Shown piece by piece: positions 8,977 through 18,818 of a DNA stretch of 64,000 nucleotides (positions are counted from its first letter, which is position 1; the number at the start of each line of letters is the position of its first letter). Below the pieces are notes generated by a model. That model saw only the letters and a list, made by a program, of their open reading frames with translations. It did no database searches and was not told the origin of the DNA. Position numbers and translations under genes: made by a program. Source of the stretch: Phycisphaeraceae bacterium (lineage in GTDB: Bacteria > Planctomycetota > Phycisphaerae > Phycisphaerales > UBA1924); the NCBI GenBank assembly GCA_026126305.1, contig JAHCJI010000002.1:233073-297072 (forward strand), read 5' to 3'.

Positions 8977-11823
8977 ATGGGCGGTATCACGTCAGGGATC
9001 GGTCTGGCCAGCGGGCTGGACTCGGCGTCGATCATCCAGCAACTCATCGCGTTGGAATCCAGGCCCAAGATCCTGGCCCAGCAGCGGTTGAGCAACATCC
9101 GGGTACAGCAATCGGCGTACTTGGACATCAATTCGAGGTTGCAGACCCTGCGCTCGATGGTGTCATCACTGCGCACCCAACCCATTTTCAATGCCAAACA
9201 GGCCAGCAGCTCGGCGGCCGAGGTGCTGACAGCGACGGCTTCGGCTTCGGCGTCGCCCGGTACCTACCAGTTCATCGTCGATCGGTTGGTCTCCACCGAG
9301 CAGCGCTTGAGCCGGGGTTTTACGACGGCCGACTCCACCCCCGTGGGGGCGGGCGAATTCATCTTCGAGGGGGCCCAGGCTCGGCTGGACGCCGAAACGG
9401 CATTGGCCGACCTGAACGGCGGTAGCGGCGTCGTCCGAGGGCGTATCCGCATCTCCGATGGGACCAAGACCGCGGAGGTAGATCTTTCCAGGTCCGCGAC
9501 GGTCACCGAGGTGCTCGACGCGATCAACGCCGCCGACGTTGGCGTGACGGCCCGTGTCCGTGGCGGCAGCTTTGTCCTCGAATCGTCCACGGGCAGTGGG
9601 ACGGATATCACCGTCCAGAATGCTGGCTCGGCCCAGGTCGCCCAGTCCCTTGGGCTCGCGTCGGGCGCGAGCGTTTCTGGCAAAGATCTTGTTGGCACCA
9701 GCGTCTATGGATTGACTGCCAACACGCCCTTGGCCTTGCTCAACGACGGCAATGGCGTGTTCGCCAACGTGGTTGTCGGCCAGACGGCCGATTTTCGCAT
9801 CACAATCGATGGTGACGTACGGTCGGTGCGTCTGGGCGAGTTGTACGAACTCTCGGGCGAGTTGATCGAAGGCAAGGCCGTCACCGTTGGAGATGCCCTC
9901 AAGCGGATGAACGACGCGCTCGACGGTACGGGCGTGGTCGCCCGGCTCAAGACCACCGGCGATGGCATTGAGTTGTTCGACTCCACAGGCACCAAGAATA
10001 TCGAACTGACCGACGGCACCGGCCTGATCGGCAGCGCCTTGCGCGACTTGGGCTTTGCCGTGGGTACGACCGTTGGCAGCGTGCTAGGCCGCCGCGTGCT
10101 GGCGGGCATGAACAGTTCGCTGGTCAGTTCGCTGCGTGGAGCGGCAGAGAGTCCCGGCGACGGGAACATCCAGGTTCGCTCGCGCGACGGCACGTTCATG
10201 AATGTTCTGCTCAGCGATTTCGACACCGATGTCAACGGACTCCTCGAGCAGTTCCGCAACCAGTTGGACCCTGCGAAGGTCCGTGTCGAACTCGACGAGA
10301 TGGGCACGGGCCTGCGATTCACCGATGTGTCGGGCGGTTCTGGGAATTTCTCGATCGTTGGGACCGGTGGCGGCAGCGATACGGCCGTGGCCCTGGGCAT
10401 CAGCACGGGCGCTTCGGGTGTGGCCTCGGACACCATCCAGGGCCAACGCCTCCAGAAGCAGTACATCAGCCTCAACATGCTGGTAGCCGACCTCAACGGT
10501 GGCAAGGGCATCGGCACGGGCACCTTCCGCGTGATCGACGCTTCGGGGGCGTCCCACGAAGTGCAGATTGGCGCGGGCGTGAAGACCGTGGCGGACCTCT
10601 TCCGGACCGTCGACTCGGCGATTCCGGGCGACACCGTCAAGATGCGCCTCAACGAGAACGGCGACGGATTCGTGATTGAGGACACCAGTGGAAGTCCGGG
10701 CCGGCTCGAGATCTTGGATATCACCGGATCGGTCGCCTCGTCGCTGCGGATCAAGGGCAAGGCCGCCGACGGTCCCTCGAACGAGATCGAGGGCAGTTAC
10801 GAGACGCGCGTGGTCTTCCAGCCAAGCGATACCCTGCGCGACGTGATGAACAAGATCAACAACGCCGGCGCGGGCGTGCGGGCCTCGATCGTCAACGAGG
10901 GACTGGGGGCCAACCCCTTCCGACTCAGCCTGACGGCCCGCGAGTCCGGCTCCGCAGGTCGGACCATCATCGACACCGGCGGGTTCGACCTGGGCCTGAC
11001 CCAACTCGAGCGCGGCGACGACGCAAAGGCGTTCTTCGGTTCAACCGATCCGGCCAAGGCGGTGCTGTTCACCAGTTCGAGCAACACCATCACCAACGTA
11101 TTCGATGGGCTGACGCTTAATCTCATCTCGGCCAGCGCCAACCCTGTGACCGTCACGGTCGACAACGATCGATCGCAACTGGAATCGAAGATCGAAGAGT
11201 TCGTCAAGGCCTTCAACGACACGCTCGACCGCATTGACTTTCAAAGCCGCTTCGACGTGAGCACGCAACAGCGCGGGCCCCTGCTGGGTGACAGCACGTT
11301 GCTGAATCTCAAGCGAACCATGGTCAGCACCATCCTGGGCCGGCCCGACAACGTCTCGGGGGCATTCAGCAATCTCAGCCAGGTCGGGTTGACCATCGGT
11401 TCCAAGGGCCGCCTGGAACTCGACAAGCAGAAACTCTCCCAGGCCATCGAACAGGACCCCAAGGCGGTGGAAGACCTCCTGGTGGCCCGGCAAATCGACG
11501 CGGCCGGCGGAGTCCGCGAGTTCGAGGGCGGCATCAAGGTCACCGACCCCAGCGCGCGAGAGACCTTCTCCACGCTCGGGGTCTTTGCCAAGATCGAGGA
11601 ACTGGCCCGGACCTATGTCGATTCGGTCGATGGCGTGCTCACCGGGCGAGGGCAAACCCTCGACAGGCAGGTGAGGCTCCAAGAGGATCGCATCCGCTTG
11701 TTCGATGTGCGTTTGGCGGACAAGCGGGCACGGCTGCAACGAGAGTTTTCGACCCTGGAGAGCATCATCAGTAATTTCCAGGCCCAGCAGGCGGCGCTGT
11801 CCTCGCTGGTGCTCGCCCGCTGA
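8977..11823 (+). CDS. fliD: Flagellar filament capping protein / hook-associated protein 2, unusually long
   Basis: FliD caps the growing flagellar filament and helps flagellin monomers fold in place. The N-terminal FliD domain is clear (GLASGLDSASIIQQLIALE, then a coiled coil). The C-terminal domain has the SQLESKIEEFVKAFNDTL helix and a final coiled-coil ending FQAQQAAL. At 948 residues it is far longer than the usual 450-700. The extra length is four or five repeats of a flagellin-hook-like unit, recognisable by repeated L-N-x-G-x-G-V/I starts and V-x-D-x-L-x-x-I-N turns (about residues 105-680). The ATG at 8977 has AAGGAGGT at 8963-8970, six bases away, so the open frame upstream from 8896 is not used. 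fliS follows, as in many flagellar operons. Confidence 0.93.
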   Translation: MGGITSGIGLASGLDSASIIQQLIALESRPKILAQQRLSNIRVQQSAYLDINSRLQTLRSMVSSLRTQPIFNAKQASSSAAEVLTATASASASPGTYQFIVDRLVSTEQRLSRGFTTADSTPVGAGEFIFEGAQARLDAETALADLNGGSGVVRGRIRISDGTKTAEVDLSRSATVTEVLDAINAADVGVTARVRGGSFVLESSTGSGTDITVQNAGSAQVAQSLGLASGASVSGKDLVGTSVYGLTANTPLALLNDGNGVFANVVVGQTADFRITIDGDVRSVRLGELYELSGELIEGKAVTVGDALKRMNDALDGTGVVARLKTTGDGIELFDSTGTKNIELTDGTGLIGSALRDLGFAVGTTVGSVLGRRVLAGMNSSLVSSLRGAAESPGDGNIQVRSRDGTFMNVLLSDFDTDVNGLLEQFRNQLDPAKVRVELDEMGTGLRFTDVSGGSGNFSIVGTGGGSDTAVALGISTGASGVASDTIQGQRLQKQYISLNMLVADLNGGKGIGTGTFRVIDASGASHEVQIGAGVKTVADLFRTVDSAIPGDTVKMRLNENGDGFVIEDTSGSPGRLEILDITGSVASSLRIKGKAADGPSNEIEGSYETRVVFQPSDTLRDVMNKINNAGAGVRASIVNEGLGANPFRLSLTARESGSAGRTIIDTGGFDLGLTQLERGDDAKAFFGSTDPAKAVLFTSSSNTITNVFDGLTLNLISASANPVTVTVDNDRSQLESKIEEFVKAFNDTLDRIDFQSRFDVSTQQRGPLLGDSTLLNLKRTMVSTILGRPDNVSGAFSNLSQVGLTIGSKGRLELDKQKLSQAIEQDPKAVEDLLVARQIDAAGGVREFEGGIKVTDPSARETFSTLGVFAKIEELARTYVDSVDGVLTGRGQTLDRQVRLQEDRIRLFDVRLADKRARLQREFSTLESIISNFQAQQAALSSLVLAR

Positions 11824-11865
11824 TCCGCACTCAACGCGCAACGAACTTTGGCCGATAGGAATGCC

Positions 11866-12315
11866 ATGCCAACAGACTCGGCCATGTCGTATCTCCGTAC
11901 TCAGGTCATGAGCGCTTCGCCAGCCGAACTGCGTCTCATGCTTCTGGATGGGGCCATCCGCTTCGCCCACATGGGGAAGCGGGGCTTGGAAGAGAAGAAC
12001 TTCGAGCTGAGTTACGAGGGCATCAGCCAGTGCCGAGCCATCGTTACCGAGCTGGCCGTCGGTGTCGATCGCAAATCCGATCCGGACTTGTGCGACCGCG
12101 TGACGGGCGTGTTCATGTTCATGTTCCAGGAGCTGACCGAGGCCGGCATGGCCAGGGACCCTGACCGCGTGCAGCGTGTCATCGAACTGCTCGAGTTCGA
12201 GCGTGAGACATGGAAGTTGGCCATGGAACGCCTGAAGCAGCAAAGCGCCGCGACCCGGGATATCACGCCCAAAGACGCCGAACGTGCCGCGGGCCTGCTC
12301 AGCGTGCAGGCGTAA
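11866..12315 (+). CDS. fliS: Flagellar export chaperone FliS
   Basis: FliS binds flagellin in the cytoplasm and stops early polymerisation before export. This 149-residue protein has the family's N-terminal signature (YLRTQVMSASPAELRLMLLDGAIRF), a helical-bundle pattern throughout, and the common length of the family. The ATG at 11866 with AGGA just upstream is preferred over an in-frame TTG at 11848. It follows fliD by about 40 bases and ends inside the last codons of the convergent holB gene (17-base overlap). No flagellin gene is in the window. Confidence 0.9.
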   Translation: MPTDSAMSYLRTQVMSASPAELRLMLLDGAIRFAHMGKRGLEEKNFELSYEGISQCRAIVTELAVGVDRKSDPDLCDRVTGVFMFMFQELTEAGMARDPDRVQRVIELLEFERETWKLAMERLKQQSAATRDITPKDAERAAGLLSVQA

Positions 12316-13384
12316 GCGCCGACAGGGCCAAGTGCTGGCCGAGCGCCTCGTAGGCAAATCGAGGCTGCACGTCACGGTCGAGTAGACCCCAGCATCGGGT
12401 GATCGCTTCGGCCGCCGCCGGGCTCACGCTCCCATCGCGCATCAACTGACGCACCCAAGCCCCCAACACCGAGAGCACAAGCCCGTGGGCGCGACGATTG
12501 GCCGCGTCCTTGCTTGCCGCAGGGTGCTGCTTCACCCACGCTTCGGACCAATCTCCAGCCAACGAGGCACACGCCTCAGCCAGCTCGCCGGCATCACGCC
12601 CGGTCAACGCGGCGTGCGCCAGTGGATCGAGCCGGCCGGGCCAGGACGCAACGCCCGTGCGCAACATCAGATCGGCCACGCCAGGAGAGCCTTCGGCCAG
12701 CCTAGAGACGACGTGCCGATCGGCAGCCACCACACCCTGGGTGTCGAGCCAATGCTCCATCGCTTCGCTCGAAAGCGGGGCAAGACGTAACCGCTGGCAC
12801 CGGCTGTGGATCGTCGGCAAGAGATCATGAGGCTTGTCGGCTACCAGGATGATGACCGTGCGCGGCGGGGGCTCTTCGAGGGTCTTGAGCAGGTGGTTCT
12901 GGCCTTCTCGGGCCAGCAGATGCGCCTCGTCGATGACGCAGACCTTGGCCGCCAGTCCGCCGGGCAAGGAAGCCGTGCGGGCGACGGCGGTGTCGAAGAA
13001 CTCCTTGAGCACGCCCAGGGGGATGTTGCGCTGCTTGGCCTTGCGTAACTCAGCATCCTCGCTGTATGCGGCCAACTCCTTCGATATTAGTACCAAGTCC
13101 GGGTGGGCACCGGCGGCCAGCAGATCCAGAGCTTCTTGCCGACCCGGGTCGGTCTCGGGTGTCAGCAATGCTGCGGCGTAGGCTAAAGCAAGAGTCCGTT
13201 TCCCCACACCCATAGGCCCCTGGAACATCCAGGCATGAGGCAGCCTGCCGGCCCTCAGGGTGTCGCGCAGGAAGTTGATGGCCTCATCGTGGCCGACGAT
13301 GGATTCGAGTGAACCGGCGGCCACCGCACGCTCGGGCAGCGGGTCGGGCTCTCGGACGGCGGCTTTTCGGGTGCGTTTGGCCAT
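12299..13384 (-). CDS. holB: DNA polymerase III delta' subunit (clamp-loader)
   Basis: This 361-residue protein matches the delta' subunit that helps load the beta clamp. It has an AAA+ ATPase core with a Walker A-like GPMGVGKRTLA near residues 56-66, VCVIDEAHLLAREGQNHLLKTLEEPP (Walker B and following helix) and the SRC motif (IHSRCQRLRL). The usual four zinc-binding cysteines after Walker A are not evident. It is the last gene of the minus-strand run from the AtpI-like gene, 32 bases after sthA. Its 3' end overlaps fliS on the other strand. Confidence 0.86.
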   Translation of the reverse strand: MAKRTRKAAVREPDPLPERAVAAGSLESIVGHDEAINFLRDTLRAGRLPHAWMFQGPMGVGKRTLALAYAAALLTPETDPGRQEALDLLAAGAHPDLVLISKELAAYSEDAELRKAKQRNIPLGVLKEFFDTAVARTASLPGGLAAKVCVIDEAHLLAREGQNHLLKTLEEPPPRTVIILVADKPHDLLPTIHSRCQRLRLAPLSSEAMEHWLDTQGVVAADRHVVSRLAEGSPGVADLMLRTGVASWPGRLDPLAHAALTGRDAGELAEACASLAGDWSEAWVKQHPAASKDAANRRAHGLVLSVLGAWVRQLMRDGSVSPAAAEAITRCWGLLDRDVQPRFAYEALGQHLALSALTPAR

Positions 13385-13416
13385 GCTCGCGTGAGGCTAG
13401 GCCCGACAACAGCCCC

Positions 13417-14829
13417 TCACGTACTGCGAAGGCGGTTGCGGCCGTTCAACGCCGCCACCTTGTAGCACTCGGCCAGCGTGGGGTAGTTGAAGACCGTGTG
13501 GATGAAGTAGTCCAGCGTGCCGCCCAGAGCCATGACGGCCTGGCCGATGTGGATCAGTTCGGTGGCCCCGGCCCCGATGGCGTGGACGCCCAGGATGTGC
13601 TGGGTCTCCTGGTGGATGAGCAGCTTGAGCATGCCCAGCTCGTCGCCCATGAGTTGCCCCCGGGCAATCTCGTCGTACTGCGCCACGCCCGACTCGTATG
13701 GAATGCCCGCCTCGGTCAGTTCCTGCTCGGTCATGCCCACCATCGAGATCTCGGGGATGGAATACACGCCGTAGGGCAGGGTCTTGGAGTGCTCGGGCAG
13801 TTGCAGGCCGAACATGTGGCACGCGGCGTGGCGGCCCTGCTCCATGCTCGTGCTCGCAAGGGCCGGGAAGCCCACGACGTCGCCCGCGGCGTAGATGTGC
13901 TCGACGGCGGTCTGGAAGTTCTCGTTCACCTCGATACGGCCGCGACTGTCTGCCTTGAGCCCGGCGGCGGGCAAGTTGAGCGATTCGGTCGCGCCCTGGC
14001 GGCCCACGCAATAGAGCAGACAATCGGCCCGCAGCGTCTTGTCGCTCTCGAGGTAGACCTCGGCCATCTGGTTGTTACCACTGCGCGCAAGCCGGGGCGG
14101 GTCGATGACCGAGATGCTGACGGCCTTCTCGCCCATCCGCAGCGTCATGCCCCGCTTGCGCAGGTGGAACTGGAGGGCCTCGCCGATCTCCTTGTCGACG
14201 AAGCCCAGGAGCTCGTGGCGGCCCTCGACGAGCGTCACACGCACCCCCAGGGCGGTCAGCATCGAAGCATATTCGGTGCCAATGACACCCCCGCCGATCA
14301 CCAGCATCGTTGCGGGTAGATAGGGCAAGCGGAGCAGTTCATCGCTCGTGATGACATTCTGCCCGTCAAAGGGGATGTTGCTGGGACGTGCCGGTGATGC
14401 GCCCACGGCGATCAGGAAACGGTCGGCCTTGACCTCTGTCACGGCCGCCCCCGTCACTCGGACCGTATGGGGGTCTGTAAACGAGCCACTGCCATACACC
14501 ACGTCAATGCCGTTGCTGGCAAAATGGCTGGCAACCTTGGCGACCTCGTGGCGGATGACCTTGTTCGCGGCTTCGAGCAAACTGGCAAACGACTTGCTCC
14601 GGGCGGACATGAAGTCGTGCTCGTTGGGCATCAGCGTCCCGCGACCGCTCGCCACGAGGATCGCCTCTCGCAGGGCCTTGCTGGGGATGGTCCCGGTGTT
14701 GACCGCCACGCCGCCGACCTCTTGGAGCCGCTCGACAACGCAGACACGTTTGCCGATCTTGGCGCTCTGGATCGCGGCCCTCTGGCCGGCCGGCCCACTG
14801 CCAATCACGCACAGGTCGTAGGTGTTCAT
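13417..14829 (-). CDS. sthA: Soluble pyridine nucleotide transhydrogenase (Si-specific)
   Basis: This 470-residue flavoprotein should exchange reducing equivalents between NADPH and NAD. The FAD-binding GSGPAGQ loop is near residue 10. The second nucleotide loop (VIGGGVIGTEYASML) and the FAD-contact motif (HIYAAGDVVGFP) follow, then the dimerisation domain. At the redox-disulfide position of related lipoamide dehydrogenases it reads VGGVAVNTGTIPSKALR: the paired cysteines are missing, as expected for SthA and not for Lpd or glutathione reductase. The ATG at 14829 gives a length close to the E. coli enzyme; an upstream open frame is antisense to pgk. It follows pgk by 50 bases. Confidence 0.92.
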   Translation of the reverse strand: MNTYDLCVIGSGPAGQRAAIQSAKIGKRVCVVERLQEVGGVAVNTGTIPSKALREAILVASGRGTLMPNEHDFMSARSKSFASLLEAANKVIRHEVAKVASHFASNGIDVVYGSGSFTDPHTVRVTGAAVTEVKADRFLIAVGASPARPSNIPFDGQNVITSDELLRLPYLPATMLVIGGGVIGTEYASMLTALGVRVTLVEGRHELLGFVDKEIGEALQFHLRKRGMTLRMGEKAVSISVIDPPRLARSGNNQMAEVYLESDKTLRADCLLYCVGRQGATESLNLPAAGLKADSRGRIEVNENFQTAVEHIYAAGDVVGFPALASTSMEQGRHAACHMFGLQLPEHSKTLPYGVYSIPEISMVGMTEQELTEAGIPYESGVAQYDEIARGQLMGDELGMLKLLIHQETQHILGVHAIGAGATELIHIGQAVMALGGTLDYFIHTVFNYPTLAECYKVAALNGRNRLRST

Positions 14830-14879
14830 AGTGCCTCGCCAATCGACGATACCCAACGGTCGGGGCGTCCGCCAGCAGG

Positions 14880-16082
14880 TCAGCCGATCTGGTCGAGCAC
14901 CTCGATTGCCTCGAAGCGTTTGCCCTCGAGCATCTCTACCGACGCGCCCCCGCCGGTGGATACATGGGTCATATCGGCCGCAAGACCCATCGCGTCCAGT
15001 GCGGCAGCCGAATCGCCCCCGCCCACGATCGTCGTTGCCCCGGCCTTGGTGGCCTTGGCCAAGGCCTGTGCCACCGCTCGAGTTCCCCCATCGGCTCCGG
15101 GCCACTCAAAGATGCCTAATGGACCATTCCACAGCGCCGATTGTGCGCCTTCGATGCGGCCGGCGAACTGGGTCGCGGTCTCGGGTCCGATATCCACTCC
15201 CAGTGCGTCATCGGGGATCTGGCTTTCCACGCGAGTGGGCGAGCCGTGATTTAACCGATCGGCAACGACGTGGTCGATGGGCAGCAAGAGCTCGACGCCG
15301 GCCTCCCGCGCTGCGGCCAGGGCACGTTCGGCGGTGGGAATGTGCTCCTCTTCCACCAAACTGGTGCCGGTGGGCTGGCCCAGGGCCCGCATGAATGTGT
15401 AGGCCATGGCCCCGCCGATGAGCATGGCGTCGCACTTGGGGAGCAGGTGCTCGATGGCACCGATCTTGCTCGAAACCTTGGCCCCGCCCAGGATGACCAC
15501 CATCGGCCGCTTGGGGTTGGCTACGGCCTCGCTCAGGAAGGCAATCTCGCGTTCCACGAGCAAGCCGGCCACCCTGGGCTTGCCCGCCATCGCCTGCGGG
15601 ACGGCCACCATCGATGCATCGGGCCGGTGGCAAGTGCCGAACGCGTCGTTCACATAAGCGTCGCCGTACGCGGCGATCTTCTCGGCGAAGTACGGGTCGC
15701 CCTTCTGTTCGGCCTTGTGGAATCGCAGGTTCTCAAGCAAGAGAACGCCGCCGGGCTTGAGGCTCTGTACCGCCGTGGCCGCCGCCTCGTCTACGCAATC
15801 GCGCGATGGGAAACCGACGGATCTGCCGAGCAGCGTGGCAAGGTGAAGGGCGATCGGTTCAAGGGAAAATGACGCCTCGTATCCTTCGCCCTTGGGCCGG
15901 CCCATGTGGCTCATGAGCACCACGCTGCCCCCGCGATCGAGGATGCTGTTGATCGTGGGGATCGCCGATCGGATGCGTCGGTCGTCGGTGATGCGCCCGT
16001 CTTGCATGGGCACGTTGAAGTCCACGCGCACCAAGACCCGCAGGCCGTCCACGGGGATCTGATCGATGGTCTTGGTTGGCAT
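14880..16082 (-). CDS. pgk: Phosphoglycerate kinase
   Basis: This 400-residue glycolytic enzyme transfers phosphate between 1,3-bisphosphoglycerate and ADP. Visible motifs are RVDFNVPMQDG near the N-terminus, SHMGRPKG, ENLRFHKAE, the KPRVAGLLVEREI region, VILGGAKVSSKI and the C-terminal VGGGDSAAAL with STGGGASVEMLEG. The start at 16082 is four bases from the atpH stop, so translation is probably coupled to atpH. A longer in-frame start at 16181 lies inside atpH and is rejected. Joining pgk to ATP synthase membrane genes is unusual; both make ATP, but whether that matters is inference. Confidence 0.96.
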   Translation of the reverse strand: MPTKTIDQIPVDGLRVLVRVDFNVPMQDGRITDDRRIRSAIPTINSILDRGGSVVLMSHMGRPKGEGYEASFSLEPIALHLATLLGRSVGFPSRDCVDEAAATAVQSLKPGGVLLLENLRFHKAEQKGDPYFAEKIAAYGDAYVNDAFGTCHRPDASMVAVPQAMAGKPRVAGLLVEREIAFLSEAVANPKRPMVVILGGAKVSSKIGAIEHLLPKCDAMLIGGAMAYTFMRALGQPTGTSLVEEEHIPTAERALAAAREAGVELLLPIDHVVADRLNHGSPTRVESQIPDDALGVDIGPETATQFAGRIEGAQSALWNGPLGIFEWPGADGGTRAVAQALAKATKAGATTIVGGGDSAAALDAMGLAADMTHVSTGGGASVEMLEGKRFEAIEVLDQIG

Positions 16083-16086
16083 GGGC

Positions 16087-16722
16087 TCAGCCCCCGGAGT
16101 GCCCGTTGTCCGCACGGGCATCGATGATCTCGCCCATGCGGGCGCGGATACGGGCGGCGCCATCCTGACCCAGTTGGTCACGCAGGCGGCGCAGCCGTGT
16201 GGCGATAGAGCCGTCGACCAGCCGGTCGCCGAAACGCAACTTGAGCCCTCCGATCATCGCAGGCTCGCTGCGATGATGAGCCACGACGTCCTTGCCGAGC
16301 GTGGACGCCAGGCGATCTCGGATGGCCCCCAGGTCCGCCGAGCTGATCGGGCCAGCGGTACGGACCTCGACCTCGATGCGACCGAAGGCCTCCTGCGCCT
16401 TGTCATGAAAAGCCCGAACCATGCCCGGCAAGTGGCCCAGCCGGTCCTTTTCATTGAGGACCAGCAGGAAGGTCAGCGTTCGATTGCTGATCTTGCCCTC
16501 GAAGATCGAGCGCAGGGACCTGGCGCGGCTCTTGGCCGGCAAGACGCGCGACGCGAGGAACTCGTTGAAAGCACCATCCTTATGGGCCATGTCCAAGATG
16601 GCTTCGAGTTCGTCGAGTGTTTCCTGGATGGCCTTCTGGCCCCCAGACTTCTGGCACACGTCAAAGAGGCTCGTGGCGTAGATGTCCGAGAGCGCGTCGG
16701 GTGGGGTTTCAAGCAGCGGCAT
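16087..16722 (-). CDS. atpH: ATP synthase subunit delta
   Basis: Delta joins F1 to the peripheral stalk. This 211-residue protein has the N-terminal helical bundle (IYATSLFDVCQKSG, then FLASRVLPAKSR) and the C-terminal signature near EPAMIGGLKLRFGDRLVDGS, where the family's GG-x-x-x-x-x-GD-x-x-D-GS is intact. A short Gly/Asp tail follows. It is 30 bases after atpF and its stop nearly abuts pgk. The atpA gene, which normally follows atpH, is not here. Confidence 0.93.
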   Translation of the reverse strand: MPLLETPPDALSDIYATSLFDVCQKSGGQKAIQETLDELEAILDMAHKDGAFNEFLASRVLPAKSRARSLRSIFEGKISNRTLTFLLVLNEKDRLGHLPGMVRAFHDKAQEAFGRIEVEVRTAGPISSADLGAIRDRLASTLGKDVVAHHRSEPAMIGGLKLRFGDRLVDGSIATRLRRLRDQLGQDGAARIRARMGEIIDARADNGHSGG

Positions 16723-16752
16723 GGCCTTGGATACTCCCGTGCTGAAAATGGG

Positions 16753-17352
16753 TCAGTTGTTCAAGGCCTGTTGGCCGGCCTGGAATTCACGCAAGGCCTG
16801 CTCGATCAGCCGAGCCTGGTCCTGCTCGCCCACTTCGCGTTCGAGGATCTTGCCGGCCATCAGCGTCGCCAAGCGGGCCGCCTCGGCGTACAACTCGTTC
16901 ACCGCCACCCGGCGGGCCGCGTCGATGTCCTTCTGCGCACGCTCACGCATGCGAGTCAGTTCGGCATCGGCCTTGGTGCGGAGTTCGGCGGCAAACTCCG
17001 CCTGCCGGGCCTTGGTCTCGGCCAGGATGCGCTGGGCCTCGCCTCGGGCCTCGGTCAGTTGAGACTCGTAGCGTTCCTTCATCTCGTTGGCCTGCGCGAG
17101 CGCTCGCTTGGAGGCTTCCAGACCTTCGAGAAGCTTGCGATCGCGTTCCTCGAGCCCCTTGGAAATCGCCGGCCAGGCAAACTTCCACAGGAAGAAGAAC
17201 ACGATGCCGAATGTCAGCAGTGCCGAGATCATCATCGGCACGCCCTGCTTGATGCCGGGGATAACGGTGCCCTTGTCGTCGGCCGCCATCGCCGCCGCTG
17301 GCAGCGCGAGCAATACCAGGGCCGTGATGGAACTCAACGGGATACGTCGCAT
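16753..17352 (-). CDS. atpF: ATP synthase subunit b with N-terminal signal-like extension
   Basis: Subunit b forms the peripheral stalk. The protein has one membrane helix (MMISALLTFGIVFFFLWKFAW) followed by a long, highly charged coiled coil rich in Glu, Arg and Ala. Before the membrane helix lies an extra about 25-residue hydrophobic segment ending AAAMAAD, which looks like a cleavable signal peptide. The ATG at 17352 has GGAG seven bases upstream, so it is preferred to the ATG at 17364. It lies between atpE and atpH in the usual order. The predicted mature N-terminus would face outside, as expected for b. Confidence 0.93.
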   Translation of the reverse strand: MRRIPLSSITALVLLALPAAAMAADDKGTVIPGIKQGVPMMISALLTFGIVFFFLWKFAWPAISKGLEERDRKLLEGLEASKRALAQANEMKERYESQLTEARGEAQRILAETKARQAEFAAELRTKADAELTRMRERAQKDIDAARRVAVNELYAEAARLATLMAGKILEREVGEQDQARLIEQALREFQAGQQALNN

Positions 17353-17402
17353 GGCGAACTCCATGTGCGAACCGGGCGCGCCGGTACGCGTACGGCAAGG
17401 AC

Positions 17403-17786
<384 letters not shown>

Positions 17787-17816
17787 CTACTGGGTACTCG
17801 TGATGCGGGATCTCGC

Positions 17817-18818
17817 TCAGACGGGCGAGGCCGCCATGGGAACATGTGTGTCGTGGCCATGCTCGTGCCCGTGCTCGTGGTGCTCGCCGTGATGGTCGAG
17901 CAGGCTGATGAACACACAGGTCAGGAACATGAAGATCAGGGCCTGGAGGAAGCTGATGAACAGCTCAAGCGCGAAGATGAACGTCGCCATCAGGATGACG
18001 GGTATCCACAGCAGGATGGCAACAAAGAAGCCGCCAGTCACCCCCGCCATGCCACGCGCGATCATCTCGAAGAACACAAACATCACCGCCAGCAGGATGT
18101 GGCCGGCCGTCATCACCGCGAACAAACGCAAGGCCAGCGCGATCGGCTTGATGAACGTGCCCATCACCTCCACGGGCACCATGATGGGCCACAGGAAGAC
18201 GGGGGTGCCCGCCGTCAGGTGCTTGAGGTACTCCCCGATGCCAAGGCGCTTGATCCCCGCAATGTTGATCACCAGCCCCGCAACCAGCGCCAGGGCGCCG
18301 GTCACCCAGATGCTCTGCGTCGCCGTCCCGCCAAAGGGGGCGATGTGCAAGTCCTTCCACTTGTTGCTCACCAGACCGGCCTCGTAGGCGTAGAAGTTGG
18401 CGAGCAAGTTGATGTCAAGCAGCGGGACCATGCCCATCAGGTTGTTGACCAGAATGAAGAAGAACAGCGCGAGCAGATAGGGCAGGAACTTCTCCGTGCG
18501 ATCGCCCAGAACGGGTTGAATCATCTTGTCGCGAAGGCCAACGGCGATCACCTCGACGATCTGGGAGAACTTGCCCCTGGTCAGGTATCGAGCCTCGCCC
18601 AGGCTTTCCGGGCCCGTTTGGACACGCTTGGCGACGAATGCGAACACGGCGATGGTCAGAACTGCCGAGATCAAAAGGTTCGCCGTCGCAGAAGACCAGA
18701 TCCACCAGCCGCCGGGAGACCAGAACGGATGGGCCACGATGTGGTCCACCGGGCTCGGCAAAGCACCGGGCTCTGCCGCGGCAAGCAGGAAGGGGGCGAT
18801 GTCAAAGGCCAAGGGCAT
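17817..18818 (-). CDS. atpB: ATP synthase subunit a
   Basis: Subunit a forms the ion channel against the c ring. This 333-residue protein has the expected five or six membrane segments, the conserved arginine in LALRLFAVMTAGH, and a His-rich C-terminal tail (HHGEHHEHGHEHGHD) that may bind metal or be only a tail. The ATG at 18818 shares its A with the TGA of the upstream gene (TGATG) and has GGAGAAGAG before it, so it is chosen over the ATG at 18836. It is the second gene of the minus-strand ATP synthase cluster. Confidence 0.95.
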   Translation of the reverse strand: MPLAFDIAPFLLAAAEPGALPSPVDHIVAHPFWSPGGWWIWSSATANLLISAVLTIAVFAFVAKRVQTGPESLGEARYLTRGKFSQIVEVIAVGLRDKMIQPVLGDRTEKFLPYLLALFFFILVNNLMGMVPLLDINLLANFYAYEAGLVSNKWKDLHIAPFGGTATQSIWVTGALALVAGLVINIAGIKRLGIGEYLKHLTAGTPVFLWPIMVPVEVMGTFIKPIALALRLFAVMTAGHILLAVMFVFFEMIARGMAGVTGGFFVAILLWIPVILMATFIFALELFISFLQALIFMFLTCVFISLLDHHGEHHEHGHEHGHDTHVPMAASPV

